Part shown: positions 10,777 to 19,388 of the stretch, piece by piece
Layout: each line of letters starts with the position of its first letter
How positions within the stretch are numbered: the first letter of the stretch is position 1
IMG/VR virus record: IMGVR_UViG_3300042465_002456
Coordinates: 1-21,901 of that record
Reading direction: 5' to 3' (one strand)
DNA: 21,901 bases
Origin: a virus
Position numbers and translations under genes: made by a program
The notes under the pieces: model-generated
What the model was told of the DNA's origin: nothing
The model's input: only the letters and a program-made list of their open reading frames with translations
The model's database searches: none

Positions 10777-12294
10777 ATGGCTGATTTTAGACTAATTAAA
10801 AATAGCGCTCAAGAGTCTTACTACCATTCACGCAATCAAATACAATTGATGGGTGGTGGATTTGGTAATGGTAAGACTGCGCTACTTTGTTCTAAAGTGC
10901 TGAAGATTGCTATTGAATATCCCACATCGCGTGGCGTGTTTGCGCGTAGTACTAAGCCTAAGTTAGAAGATACAGTAAAACCTGAATTCTTTAAGTGGTG
11001 TCCTGCTGACTGGATAGCTAAGATGCCTACGGAGAAGCATAACGATGTCATCCTTAAGAATGGCTCTTCGATACATTTCAGGCATGTTAGGCAAGAAGGC
11101 AAAGGCCGTGGGGAGAATGCCTCTAATCTGCTATCTGCTACTTATGATTACGCTGCTGTCGATCAAATTGATGATCCTGCGTTTACGCACAAAGATTTGC
11201 TCGATCTTATGGGTCGATTACGAGGCACTACAAAATACACGGGCAACGATATCACGATGCCGCTTGTCGGTCCTCAATGGTTGATGATTACATGCAACCC
11301 TACACGCAATTGGGTGTTTCGTGAGCTTGTTAACCCGCTGCATATTTTCCGAAAGACTGGCATCGTTACCAGCAAACTCATTTACGCTAAAGATCTTAAG
11401 AAGCCTCTTGTCGATTTGTTTGAAGCTTCGACTTATACGAATAAGCATAACACCGGAGAGAATTACATTAGATTGCTGGAATCTGCGTATAAGGGTTCTA
11501 TGGCATCACGATTCCTTGAAGGTAAGTGGGGAGCGTATGAAGGACTCGTCTATCCTGAATATGATGCAACAGTTAACCGTATCAATGCAAAAGAGTTAAA
11601 TGAGTATATCAGAGGCATCATCAACACAGGTAAGTTTGGGATCATTGAAGGCTATGACCACGGCATTGTTGTTCCTTCTTGTTACATGTTGGCTATTGTC
11701 GATGAATATGATAATACTTTCGTTGTGGATGGTTTTTATGAAGTTGGATTGAAAATTGCGGAAGCTTCTGATCGCATTAAAGAGATACGTACCAAGTGGA
11801 ATATTATTCCTTCTGACCCTATCTATGCTGATCCTGCTATTTTCCGTAAGACCAACACATCCAAAGATATTGTAGGTGAGACTGTTGCAGAGATGTACGC
11901 AAGCGAAGCAATCATCATGCAACGCGGTAACAATAACATCGAGGCAGGTGTAGCTAAGATCGCATCACATTTAGCGATGCAGAAGATGCACTATAATCCA
12001 GTGCTACAAGTATGGGGTGCGCCTCATTTGTTCTTCAGTACTGAGCTAGAGTTTCTTGATAACGAGATTGGTGACTACTACTGGAATCGCAATATCGCTG
12101 GTGATAATGTTGATAAGCCTAGAGACACTAACGATCATGCTATGGATACTCTTAAGTATATGTTCTCTCGTCGTCCTAGGATTGGTGTGCCTTTGGTGCG
12201 TACAGTTAAGCAGATCGATAAGAGGGTGTTGCAGAACTGGAACGAAATCGTAGAACAGACAGGTAACAGAGTGTTGCCTAGACATCTGAATTAG
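10777..12294 (+). CDS. terL: Terminase large subunit (505 aa)
   Basis: This is the ATP-driven DNA packaging motor and headful or end-cutting nuclease. The N-terminal ATPase has Walker A GGGFGNGKT (26-34), a Walker B-type AAVDQIDD (126-133), and a C-motif region ITCNPTRNW (171-179). The C-terminal RNase H-like nuclease has the acidic set expected: D294 in GYDHG, D352 in ADPAIF and the DHAMDTLKYM segment (453-462). Length is normal for the family. It assembles on the portal encoded just downstream, with the small subunit probably at 8772-9371. The ribosome site is weak (GAG at about 11 nt), so translation may be coupled to 10540-10770. Confidence 0.97.
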   Translation: MADFRLIKNSAQESYYHSRNQIQLMGGGFGNGKTALLCSKVLKIAIEYPTSRGVFARSTKPKLEDTVKPEFFKWCPADWIAKMPTEKHNDVILKNGSSIHFRHVRQEGKGRGENASNLLSATYDYAAVDQIDDPAFTHKDLLDLMGRLRGTTKYTGNDITMPLVGPQWLMITCNPTRNWVFRELVNPLHIFRKTGIVTSKLIYAKDLKKPLVDLFEASTYTNKHNTGENYIRLLESAYKGSMASRFLEGKWGAYEGLVYPEYDATVNRINAKELNEYIRGIINTGKFGIIEGYDHGIVVPSCYMLAIVDEYDNTFVVDGFYEVGLKIAEASDRIKEIRTKWNIIPSDPIYADPAIFRKTNTSKDIVGETVAEMYASEAIIMQRGNNNIEAGVAKIASHLAMQKMHYNPVLQVWGAPHLFFSTELEFLDNEIGDYYWNRNIAGDNVDKPRDTNDHAMDTLKYMFSRRPRIGVPLVRTVKQIDKRVLQNWNEIVEQTGNRVLPRHLN

Positions 12295-12301
12295 GTAATG
12301 T

Positions 12302-13066
12302 ATGTCCGATATCGTAAACAATATTATAGATGCTCTGTTTGGTAAGACTGAGAAACCTGTAAAGTATACTACTCCTCGCACGCCTACTCCGTCTGATGAA
12401 GATGTTGCAGCTAGCAGAGATTACAAAAACAGGTACGGTAATCCTAACGAAGTTACTGTCGATGGCACAAGAGAAATAAATAGCGGTGATGAAAATATTA
12501 AATATACGCAGCAAGGCACCAAAGTAGATACTGCACCTAAAAAAGATGTTTCATATTTACATAGTACTAAACAACTTTATGATACTAATCCTAAGCCCGC
12601 TTCAGTAGATACAGCTGATACGATATACAAAGCACAGATGATGTCTAATACTAGTCCTCTATCAGCATTGGGATTTGATGTGAACAAAGGAGTATTTTCA
12701 CCTAAAGATCCTAATGTATCTCTGTCTCATGGTGGTATATATAATCGAACCAGAGATAAGTTTTGGGCAGATACGGAAGATCCTAATTCTATAGTACATG
12801 AAAGTACGCATAGAGGAATGCAGTTGCTGCGAGATAAAGGTCATAAGATACCAGACTCAGCAGAAGAGAATTTAGTTAGAGCAGTATTGTTGAATAGATT
12901 TGGTGATATCGAAAGTGGTGCAGGTTCAGAGTCAGCACGACAAGTAAATGTTGCTAGACAGAAAATGAGCCAGAAAGAATTCTTCGACTTGCTTACTAAA
13001 CTAGACGATGCTGCCAATAAAGAACTAGGACAACGTACTTGGGATCGCCACGGCGGCGTAAATTAG
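12302..13066 (+). CDS. Predicted HExxH metallopeptidase between large terminase and portal (254 aa)
   Basis: The N-terminal 100 residues are polar and probably unstructured. The core then has a strand (GGIYNRTRDKFWAD) and a helix carrying HESTH at 166-170, the zinc-binding and catalytic motif of zincin metallopeptidases, in the hydrophobic-flanked setting of a true active-site helix (SIVHESTHRGMQLL). A second helix 18-19 residues later has Glu188 and Glu189 (SAEENLVRAVLLNRF), suited to be the third ligand in a gluzincin. The C-terminus is helical. The location among head genes suggests a capsid-maturation, portal-processing or virion-carried peptidase. The family is not recognised, and proteolysis is inferred from the motif and its setting. 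ATG 12302 lacks a strong ribosome site. Confidence 0.75.
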   Translation: MSDIVNNIIDALFGKTEKPVKYTTPRTPTPSDEDVAASRDYKNRYGNPNEVTVDGTREINSGDENIKYTQQGTKVDTAPKKDVSYLHSTKQLYDTNPKPASVDTADTIYKAQMMSNTSPLSALGFDVNKGVFSPKDPNVSLSHGGIYNRTRDKFWADTEDPNSIVHESTHRGMQLLRDKGHKIPDSAEENLVRAVLLNRFGDIESGAGSESARQVNVARQKMSQKEFFDLLTKLDDAANKELGQRTWDRHGGVN

Positions 13067-13077
13067 GATGAATAATC

Positions 13078-15333
13078 ATGGCTGATGATCCGATTAGTGC
13101 GAATGTAGATAAGATGGTTTCTGATCTAGGCAATCTGCCGAGTGAGGAAGCTAAGAAGAAAGCTGCACCTCCTATCTACAAGATGATGGCAGATTCAAAG
13201 ATTCCTGTATCTTCTAAGGAAGCAGGACTTTGGAAGTCTCGTCGTGATATCGGTATTCAGTCTATCTCCAATACTGCTAAGGCATGGAAAGAAGCTGAGT
13301 CTTATTACTCTCTTGGACAGGATACGCATCGTCAAGAAGGTGGTGGTGAAATCAAGGGTAATTCTCGATACGCACGTAACGTGAATCGTCGCTATAATAG
13401 TACTGAGAACATTGTATATTCTAATGTCAATGCAATGGTTCCTGCTATTCTTGCAAAGAATCCGCAGGCTGAGATTACTGCATTCCTCAAGCAGCTAAGT
13501 CCGCAGGCTACTATCTATGAGCATCTAGTCAATCGTCTCGCTGCGATGAAGCACGCTCCCGGATTCAATCTCAAGCCTAAGTTGCGTAAGTCTATTGTAC
13601 GTTGTGAGATTTCCAACGAAGCTTGGGTAATGACTGGTTACACTAAGAAAGATGAATCAGCAGACGGCGCACGTGAAGCACTTGTTGCTCTTGGTGCTGC
13701 ATTGCCGAAGGCTAAGAGTCAGAAAGAAATTGAAGAGATTGAAGGTAAGTTGCAGGCTCTTGAAGAGACTGTAGACGTACTCAATCCTGCTGGTCCGTTT
13801 GTTCGTACGTTCAATGGTGATAAAGTACTAGTCGATCCTACGTCATGTGAAGATGATTTCAGTGATGCTAATTGGATGATGGTACAGGTCATGCTTCCTA
13901 CTCGTTATCTGCTTGCGAAGTATGCAAATGAGAAGGACGGTACAGGACAGTATACTGCTATCTACAATGAACAGTACATCATCAATCCGGGTGACAGCAG
14001 TGGTGATCCTCAGGATGAATTGACGAATTTCAAGCTCATTAAAGAAGCAGAGTCTTTCAAGGATGCTGGCTTCTCTGATGATGCATCTTATCAAAAGGCA
14101 CGTATGACTAAGTGCTGGTATTGCTTTGATAAGGTCAAGAGGCGATTCCTGCTCGTTACTGATGAGAAGTGGGAATGGCCGCTGTGGGTCTATGATGATC
14201 CGTATCAGCTTCCTAGCTTCTTTCCCTTGAAGCGTTTGCAGTATCACACTGATCCCAATCGTAATCGTACGAAGGGTGAGGTATCATTCTATCTCGATCA
14301 ACAGGATGAATTGAACGACATCAATTCTGAGTTGAATCGTATGCGTACGCAGATTTTGAACAAAGTACTGTACGATGGACGATACATTGATAAGGATCAG
14401 TTTGATTCGTACATGAAGGGTGGGGATCAGCTAGGCTTTGCTGTTGGCAAGAACATGCCAGAGGGAATGAAGATCAGTGATGTCATTATGGCTCCCCCTC
14501 TTCCGAATCTTCAGTATAAAGAACTGTTCGACAAGACTCCTATCTATGCAGTCGTAGATCGTATCTCTTCATCGAATGATATTCTTCGTGGCGCACAGTT
14601 TAAGACTAACACCACGAATACTGCTATCGATACGTACAACTCTATTCAGAATCAGCGTATCGATGAAAAGATTGATGCTGTAGAAGATTTCTCAGGTGAT
14701 ATCTTCTATGACATTATGTTTCTCTGTGCACAGTTCATGACTCAAGAAGAAGTTAAGTATATTCTTGGAGACGAAGCTGCACAGTGGCAACAGATGGAAG
14801 CTACAGTACTGCGGCAGCAGTTTAATTGTACTGTACTTGGTGGTAGCACTCAGAAGCCTACGAGTGCGTCTAAGAAAGATCAGGCTCTTAAGATTGGCCA
14901 GATTCTTGGACAGTATGCTAATGCTTCTCCGTACGTTGTTATCATTATGCTCAAGGCTATGGAGCAGGCATTTGATGACATCGTAGTCACTGGTGAAGAT
15001 TGGGCTATGATTCGTCAGTCTATCGAAGCCAAGATGATGCAAGGCGCTCCTGCACCAGGACAAGAAGGCGCACCGCAGGCAGGTGATGGTCCGTCACAGC
15101 CTGCGCCAGAAGGTGAAGTACCGCCAGAAGAACAAGCTGCGGAAGCTGATCCTAACGCACCACGCCCTCCCGCCAGCGCACAGGAACACGTACAGCTACA
15201 AATGGCTATTAAGAAGCTACCTCCACAAGCACAACAGGCTATCGCAGCAGCCGTTAAGAAAGGAGTACCAGAGGAACAAGCGTTTACGGAAGTAGCTAAG
15301 GCTATGTCAGCACAACCACAACCCATGCAGTAA
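13078..15333 (+). CDS. Portal protein (751 aa)
   Basis: The portal is the twelve-subunit ring through which DNA enters and leaves the capsid. Length matches the large P22-like portals of podoviruses. Typical parts are the N-terminal NRRYNSTENIVYSNVNAMVP segment with the 'N-I-x-Y-S-N-V' strand, the acidic central region, LDQQDELNDINSELNRMRTQ (the helical core near 420), and the DRISSSNDILRGAQ helix near 500. The C-terminus is a Pro/Gln/Ala-rich region followed by a helical tail (VQLQMAIKKLPPQAQQAIAA), likely the barrel or its exit. AGGATGA precedes ATG 13078. Adjacent to the terminase and scaffold genes, as usual. Firm on context and pattern. Confidence 0.88.
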   Translation: MADDPISANVDKMVSDLGNLPSEEAKKKAAPPIYKMMADSKIPVSSKEAGLWKSRRDIGIQSISNTAKAWKEAESYYSLGQDTHRQEGGGEIKGNSRYARNVNRRYNSTENIVYSNVNAMVPAILAKNPQAEITAFLKQLSPQATIYEHLVNRLAAMKHAPGFNLKPKLRKSIVRCEISNEAWVMTGYTKKDESADGAREALVALGAALPKAKSQKEIEEIEGKLQALEETVDVLNPAGPFVRTFNGDKVLVDPTSCEDDFSDANWMMVQVMLPTRYLLAKYANEKDGTGQYTAIYNEQYIINPGDSSGDPQDELTNFKLIKEAESFKDAGFSDDASYQKARMTKCWYCFDKVKRRFLLVTDEKWEWPLWVYDDPYQLPSFFPLKRLQYHTDPNRNRTKGEVSFYLDQQDELNDINSELNRMRTQILNKVLYDGRYIDKDQFDSYMKGGDQLGFAVGKNMPEGMKISDVIMAPPLPNLQYKELFDKTPIYAVVDRISSSNDILRGAQFKTNTTNTAIDTYNSIQNQRIDEKIDAVEDFSGDIFYDIMFLCAQFMTQEEVKYILGDEAAQWQQMEATVLRQQFNCTVLGGSTQKPTSASKKDQALKIGQILGQYANASPYVVIIMLKAMEQAFDDIVVTGEDWAMIRQSIEAKMMQGAPAPGQEGAPQAGDGPSQPAPEGEVPPEEQAAEADPNAPRPPASAQEHVQLQMAIKKLPPQAQQAIAAAVKKGVPEEQAFTEVAKAMSAQPQPMQ

Positions 15334-15354
15334 TGGGAATTAGGAGAACACCAA

Positions 15355-16494
15355 ATGGCCGACCCGAATGATATTGAGAATGGCGTTACAGACGTTGCAG
15401 ATCAGAATGCAGAAGTAGATACTGGTATTAATACAGAGGCAGATGTTACGTCTGGTTCTGATCTTGATGCTAAGCTAGATGCACTTGCAGGTATTTCTAA
15501 TGCTAAAGCCCCTAAGACCAATGGTGCGGCTCCGGTACAAGGACAGCCAATCGCTGATACCCAAGCCAGAAAGTCGGGAGAAGAAAGACAAGTTGCAGCA
15601 GAAGATCGCCAGCAAGGAAATCGCCAGAGCGTCAATCCTGCTCACACTCCGCGAGCGTACGGCAAAGCGTTCAAGTGGGATACGCAAGGGAATGTAGTGC
15701 TTGCTAATACCGGCGAGATCATTGCTCCCATTGGTGCGGCTCGTAAGTCCTTTGAGCGTATGCTGCCTATTATCAGTGCTGCACAGTCTGAAGCAGACAA
15801 GTACAGAGGCATGTACGAATCTGCCGCAGAGTCTAATGCTATTGCTTCTAAGCTTAATCTTGCGCCAGAAGAGTACGCTATCGGTGCTCGCATCATGGCG
15901 ACGTTTAAGGCAGACCCAAAGAAAGCTATTGCTTTTCTGCTGTCAGAGGCGCAAAATAATGGCGTAGACGTGTCGGACCTTGGCGTAGGTGGCGGTGGCG
16001 GATTGTCCGTAGCTACCATTGAGAAGGTTTTAGAAGATAAGATTAAAGCTGCATTGGAGCCGTTTAGCTTCATTACGCAGGATCGTGAAAGTCAGCAACA
16101 GGAGCGTGAAGCTACAGCACAAGCTACTGATGTAGTTAATGACTTCCTAGACTCTACTCCAGATGCAGAACCGCATATGGATTCTATCGCTAAGATTATG
16201 AATGCGCGACCGGGACAGGTATCTATCTCAGAAGCGTATTGGATTCTAAATGCACATGCTCATAAGAATGGGCTTGATTGGTCTAAGCCACTAGGACCGC
16301 AGATCGCGGCTAAACTAGGAAACACTCCTAACAACGGACAACCTGCTAATAACGGGCGCAGACTGCCAGATTTGAATGGCAGACAAAACAACGGTACTAT
16401 TGTCGAACGTAGACAGACAGTAATGGCCGGTGATGCTTCTTCAACAGACATCGTAAAAGAAGCAATGCGTGAAGCAGGTATGGTCATTGAATAG
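15355..16494 (+). CDS. Capsid scaffolding protein (379 aa)
   Basis: The N-terminus is acidic and low in hydrophobics (VADQNAEVDTGINTEADVTS), then an Ala/Gln-rich disordered stretch, a helical middle (KSFERMLPIISAAQSEADKY) with a Gly-rich hinge (GVGGGGGLSVATIEKVLEDK), a further helical part (ERRQTVMAGDASSTDIVKEA) and a basic-acidic tail. Acidic, helical and coiled proteins of about 300-400 residues directly upstream of the capsid gene are scaffolds, which guide shell assembly and then leave. The tail-end helix is where scaffolds usually touch the capsid. AGGAGA lies about 8 nt before ATG 15355. No protease motif is visible in it. Confidence 0.8.
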   Translation: MADPNDIENGVTDVADQNAEVDTGINTEADVTSGSDLDAKLDALAGISNAKAPKTNGAAPVQGQPIADTQARKSGEERQVAAEDRQQGNRQSVNPAHTPRAYGKAFKWDTQGNVVLANTGEIIAPIGAARKSFERMLPIISAAQSEADKYRGMYESAAESNAIASKLNLAPEEYAIGARIMATFKADPKKAIAFLLSEAQNNGVDVSDLGVGGGGGLSVATIEKVLEDKIKAALEPFSFITQDRESQQQEREATAQATDVVNDFLDSTPDAEPHMDSIAKIMNARPGQVSISEAYWILNAHAHKNGLDWSKPLGPQIAAKLGNTPNNGQPANNGRRLPDLNGRQNNGTIVERRQTVMAGDASSTDIVKEAMREAGMVIE

Positions 16495-16517
16495 CGTTAG
16501 TCAATTAAGACTACGCT
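16493..16517 (+). promoter_or_regulatory. Intercistronic hairpin before the major capsid gene
   Basis: AGCGTTAGTC (16493-16502) and GACTACGCT (16509-16517) form a 9-bp stem with one bulged T and a 6-base AATTAA loop, beginning within the scaffold stop codon and ending just before the AGGAG ribosome site of the capsid gene. There is no T run, so it is not an intrinsic terminator. It may set the 5' end of a processed capsid mRNA. Its loop shares TCAATTAAGACT with the terminator loop at 4904-4915. Confidence 0.55.
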
Positions 16518-16530
16518 TTAGGAGTTAAAA

Positions 16531-17505
16531 ATGCTTAGTACTTATGCAACTGGTACACTGGATACTGTCATTAATGCGATGCTTGATAAGAGCCGTAAGA
16601 AGCTCATTATGGCGTCGATGAAGTCGAATGCGTTCATGGCTTGGGCTATGGCGAATGATCGCATTGAAACTGAGACTGGTGCTAACATCACCAATCCTCT
16701 CGTTGTCGGACGTAATCCGAACGTCACTTCTTATCAGTACTTCGATCCGCTGCCTGTCGTTCAGACGAATGAGTTCACGACTGTTCGTTACGGTTGGACT
16801 CGTGTTGCTGGTACGGTAATCATCTCTTCGCAGGAAGAGGATGAGAATCAGGGCGAGGGAGTTATCTTTAAGATTCTCAAGGGCAAGCTTGATGTCCTTG
16901 AAATGTCTATTAAAGAGAAGTTTTCTGCGTATCTGTACGGCGCTGGTGCTGGTACTGATCCGAATGGTCTTGCTGCTACGATTCCTGATGATCCGACTAC
17001 TGGCACGCTTGGCGGTATCTCGCGCGTTACGGAATCGCAGTGGCGTACGTCTGCTTATCAGTTTGCTGGTGCTATCGATGCCACCAACATTGAAGAAGCA
17101 TTCGATGATATCCTGATGGACCTTACGCTGAATGGTGAGAAGCCCTCGCTTATTCTGTGTGGTCGTAACATCATGCGTATCTATCGCGCTGCTGTCCGTG
17201 ACAAGTTCACCATTCCGATCACTGGCAAGGCTGGTGATGCGATGATGGACCTTGGCTTCGGCAACGTCACGCATAATAAGATTCCTATGTTCTATGATGA
17301 GGATTGCGGTGTTAACCGTGCGTACTTTATCAATGACAAGTATCTGCGTATGCACATTCTTAAGGGTGTGAATATGGTTACGAAGAAGCTTGCTGCTCCG
17401 TGGACTATCGACGGTTCTGGCTCGCGCGTTGTCTGGCAGGGACAGTACTGCTTGTGGGCTGCGTATCGTAAGCACGCTGTCCTGCGTAACGGAACGACGG
17501 GGTAA
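16531..17505 (+). CDS. Major capsid protein, HK97-fold type (324 aa)
   Basis: The shell subunit. Family-like features are the central GGISRVTESQWRTSAYQF stretch (a conserved 'G-G-I-x-R-x-T-x-x-x-W-R' motif), preceded by an E-loop-type acidic region (SSQEEDENQGEGVIFK) and followed by the P-domain-type helix with GRNIMRIYRAAV and the strand TKKLAAPWTIDG. Length (324) is at the short end of HK97-fold capsids. GGAG lies about 8 nt before ATG 16531, a good site matched to a strongly expressed gene, and the codons are more C-ending than in neighbouring genes. It is next to the scaffold, as expected. Confidence 0.92.
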   Translation: MLSTYATGTLDTVINAMLDKSRKKLIMASMKSNAFMAWAMANDRIETETGANITNPLVVGRNPNVTSYQYFDPLPVVQTNEFTTVRYGWTRVAGTVIISSQEEDENQGEGVIFKILKGKLDVLEMSIKEKFSAYLYGAGAGTDPNGLAATIPDDPTTGTLGGISRVTESQWRTSAYQFAGAIDATNIEEAFDDILMDLTLNGEKPSLILCGRNIMRIYRAAVRDKFTIPITGKAGDAMMDLGFGNVTHNKIPMFYDEDCGVNRAYFINDKYLRMHILKGVNMVTKKLAAPWTIDGSGSRVVWQGQYCLWAAYRKHAVLRNGTTG

Positions 17506-17509
17506 TCAT

Positions 17510-17920
17510 ATGTCTCGTATCGTATCCGCATACATGCCCAAGGCGCTTCCGAAGGACTTTAAGACTACGGAAACGCATGTAAAGATCGTCCGCCATTACG
17601 TCATGGAGGAAGATGCTAAGGGTAAGGAAGTGTTTGCAGTGGATGAAGGTGGCCGTAAGATTAAGGCTGGCCCGAATACGCTAGAATTCATTGAGAAGGA
17701 ATCGTTTGGAGGGATCATGTTTACGTTCCCTCGTGGACATTCGATTCGTCTCACTGATCCTGCTCAGTTGAAGCAGTTTAAGCTTACTGATCGTCCTAAG
17801 CTGGTTGACCTTGAACTCGGTGAAGAGGTCAATGAGCGTGGCGTTCCGCTGTCTATGCTAGCAATTGTGCAAGAGGGTGAGGCCGGTGGCGGCGGCTTTG
17901 CCTCAGAAACTATGGAGTAA
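17510..17920 (+). CDS. Hypothetical head-associated protein (136 aa)
   Basis: Unrecognised. It opens MSRIVSAYMPKALPKDFKTT and is strand-rich and charged, with HVKIVRHYVMEEDAKGKEVF, a short GGIMFTFPRGHSIRLTDPAQ segment and an acidic helix near RPKLVDLELGEEVNERGV, ending in a Gly-rich acidic tail. Small proteins of this size just after the capsid gene are often decoration proteins or head-completion factors, but the motifs are not clear enough to say. A longer frame reaches 17390, inside the capsid gene; ATG 17510, with GGGG 8 nt upstream and 4 nt after the capsid stop, is preferred. Confidence 0.8.
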   Translation: MSRIVSAYMPKALPKDFKTTETHVKIVRHYVMEEDAKGKEVFAVDEGGRKIKAGPNTLEFIEKESFGGIMFTFPRGHSIRLTDPAQLKQFKLTDRPKLVDLELGEEVNERGVPLSMLAIVQEGEAGGGGFASETME

Positions 17921-17925
17921 TAAAC

Positions 17926-18642
17926 ATGGCTTATCCTGACTTCTTTCCGCGTCGCGTTAATCAGCGTGTGCCGCATCTCAATTACGCAGCAGATTTGTCT
18001 AATGATGGTCTTGGACTTTACCGCATTAATTTCGGTCTAGTGCCTGCGCTGTCTACTACGTACTTCGCCAGTGCGGTACTCTCTACTACTGCGGTGGCGC
18101 TTTCTCTCTCGGTAGCGGCGGGTACGATTCTCAATGATGGTGTTGTTCCGGGTATGCCTGTTGGCAGCACGGTCGGTACTGCTCGTTGGGGTCGCGGCAT
18201 TACGTTCGTTGGTGATGGTGCGTCTACTCGTGCTATTACGCTGACTGGCTATGACTATCTCGGCCAGAAGATCGTATGGACCGGCGCTCTTAACGGTACG
18301 ACTCCTGTGCCTGTGACTAAGGCATTTGCGTATCTTGAAAGTGTTGTGTTTGCTGCCGCTGCTGATACTGTCAGCGTTAGCATTGGCTATAACAATGTTC
18401 TTGGACTTCCGTACCAGAGTGCGAATATGGTTTCGGAAATGAAGAACGACATTGCGTCTGTCAACGCGGGTACGTTTGTTGGCGCTGTCTACACTGATCC
18501 GCAGACTGCTACTACGGGTGATCCTCGTGGTACGTATCTGCCGGTAACTGTGATCCCGACCGGCGCTATTCCGTTCTCGATCATCGTTAACGCTGCTGTT
18601 AGCCGTAAGAATCTTCACGGTGTTGCACACTTCGGCGGTTAA
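17926..18642 (+). CDS. Virion structural protein, probably head-associated (238 aa)
   Basis: Family not recognised. The N-terminus is aromatic and basic (YPDFFPRRVNQRVPHLNYAA), then long strand-rich segments: TYFASAVLSTTAVALSLSVA, RGITFVGDGASTRAITLTGY, KAFAYLESVVFAAAADTVSV. The high Gly/Ala/Ser/Thr content and repeated strands are typical of a beta-sandwich virion protein, such as a decoration or stabilising subunit exposed on the shell. It uses C-ending codons like the capsid gene, suggesting strong expression. It is the last gene before the 14-bp hairpin at 18666-18705. ATG 17926 is 3 nt after the previous stop; GGAG lies about 9 nt upstream. Confidence 0.8.
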   Translation: MAYPDFFPRRVNQRVPHLNYAADLSNDGLGLYRINFGLVPALSTTYFASAVLSTTAVALSLSVAAGTILNDGVVPGMPVGSTVGTARWGRGITFVGDGASTRAITLTGYDYLGQKIVWTGALNGTTPVPVTKAFAYLESVVFAAAADTVSVSIGYNNVLGLPYQSANMVSEMKNDIASVNAGTFVGAVYTDPQTATTGDPRGTYLPVTVIPTGAIPFSIIVNAAVSRKNLHGVAHFGG

Positions 18643-18665
18643 TTCTGCGAGTTAACTGTCTAGCG

Positions 18666-18705
18666 ATGAGAGTGTGGGGTCTGGTGTTCTTCCTCACACT
18701 CTCAT
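18666..18705 (+). promoter_or_regulatory. Long RNA hairpin between head and tail genes
   Basis: ATGAGAGTGTGGGG (18666-18679) pairs with CCTCACACTCTCAT (18692-18705) over 14 bp with one G-U wobble and a 12-base loop. No T run follows it, so it is not a classical terminator. It separates the head genes (to 18642) from the adaptor and nozzle genes (from 18722), fitting an mRNA-processing, stability or partial-attenuation element. The G-U fits a plus-strand transcript (the minus strand has a C-A mismatch there), so it acts in the late operon RNA. Confidence 0.7.
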
Positions 18706-18721
18706 TAGCTTGGGGTATTGA

Positions 18722-19387
18722 ATGACTACTGTTGCTGAAGCTATCGTAAAAGTAGCACTAAATATGTCACTGGTCAACGGGCAAGGTATGTCTCCGTACA
18801 GTGACGATCAGATTTCTCAGTACTTGTCTAACGCACACGACATGCTTACTTCTAAGTATGTGTGGCCCGAATTAAATGCTAGTATCATTAAGACGCTTGA
18901 CGGTACGACTGGTAAAGTCACTGTCGCTTTTAATGCTGCTGAAGGCATTACAGATTACAAACAGATCAAGCATATCTACAGCGAGAATGTGCAACGTGAA
19001 TTGCCTGTGATTTCAGGTGTAGTCAATCCGTTGATGCAGTCGTCTGTGATTGGTTATAAGATTCTGAGCATCGCTGAAGATCCATTTAAGCAGTACTTGT
19101 TTTCTATTCAGCCTGTTACGTGGTCTGGACGTATTGCTATTACTGCTAATCTCAAAGCTGACTTCTCTAATCCTGCTACAGTAATTCCTATTGATGACTT
19201 GCTTCATATCTGGATTGCTACTTGGATGTGGGCAGAGGATGATGCTACTAATCCTGCACAGGCTGAGAAGTATCTGAGACTGTGGGAAGATCGCGTTAAG
19301 GATATTCGTAGCAACGTCAACGCTGGTCCGTATGCATTGAATCCTTTCAATGGTCCTCTAGATACATGGTGGATGCTTGACGTTTAA
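18722..19387 (+). CDS. Head-to-tail adaptor / tail tubular A-like protein (221 aa)
   Basis: Podovirus adaptor proteins close the portal and connect it to the nozzle. The family's pattern is seen here: a helical N-terminus (VAEAIVKVALNMSLVNGQGM), then DDQISQYLSNAHDMLTSKYVW with the conserved 'W-x-E' at its end, a strand-rich middle (TGKVTVAFNAAEGITDYKQI, then YKILSIAEDPFKQYLFSIQP), a W-x-W helix (LHIWIATWMWAED) and a C-terminal helix. Length agrees with T7 gp11- and P22 gp4-like adaptors. GGGG lies about 7 nt before ATG 18722. It overlaps no gene; the nozzle-like gene begins 1 nt after its stop. The role is inferred from pattern and position. Confidence 0.72.
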   Translation: MTTVAEAIVKVALNMSLVNGQGMSPYSDDQISQYLSNAHDMLTSKYVWPELNASIIKTLDGTTGKVTVAFNAAEGITDYKQIKHIYSENVQRELPVISGVVNPLMQSSVIGYKILSIAEDPFKQYLFSIQPVTWSGRIAITANLKADFSNPATVIPIDDLLHIWIATWMWAEDDATNPAQAEKYLRLWEDRVKDIRSNVNAGPYALNPFNGPLDTWWMLDV

Positions 19388-19388
19388 G

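Noticed and set aside
16525-17475. 316-aa open frame antisense to the capsid gene
   Set aside because: It is a shadow of the capsid gene's codon bias. It lies opposite an evident capsid protein, has no ribosome site, and its product is low-complexity and Arg/Ser-rich.
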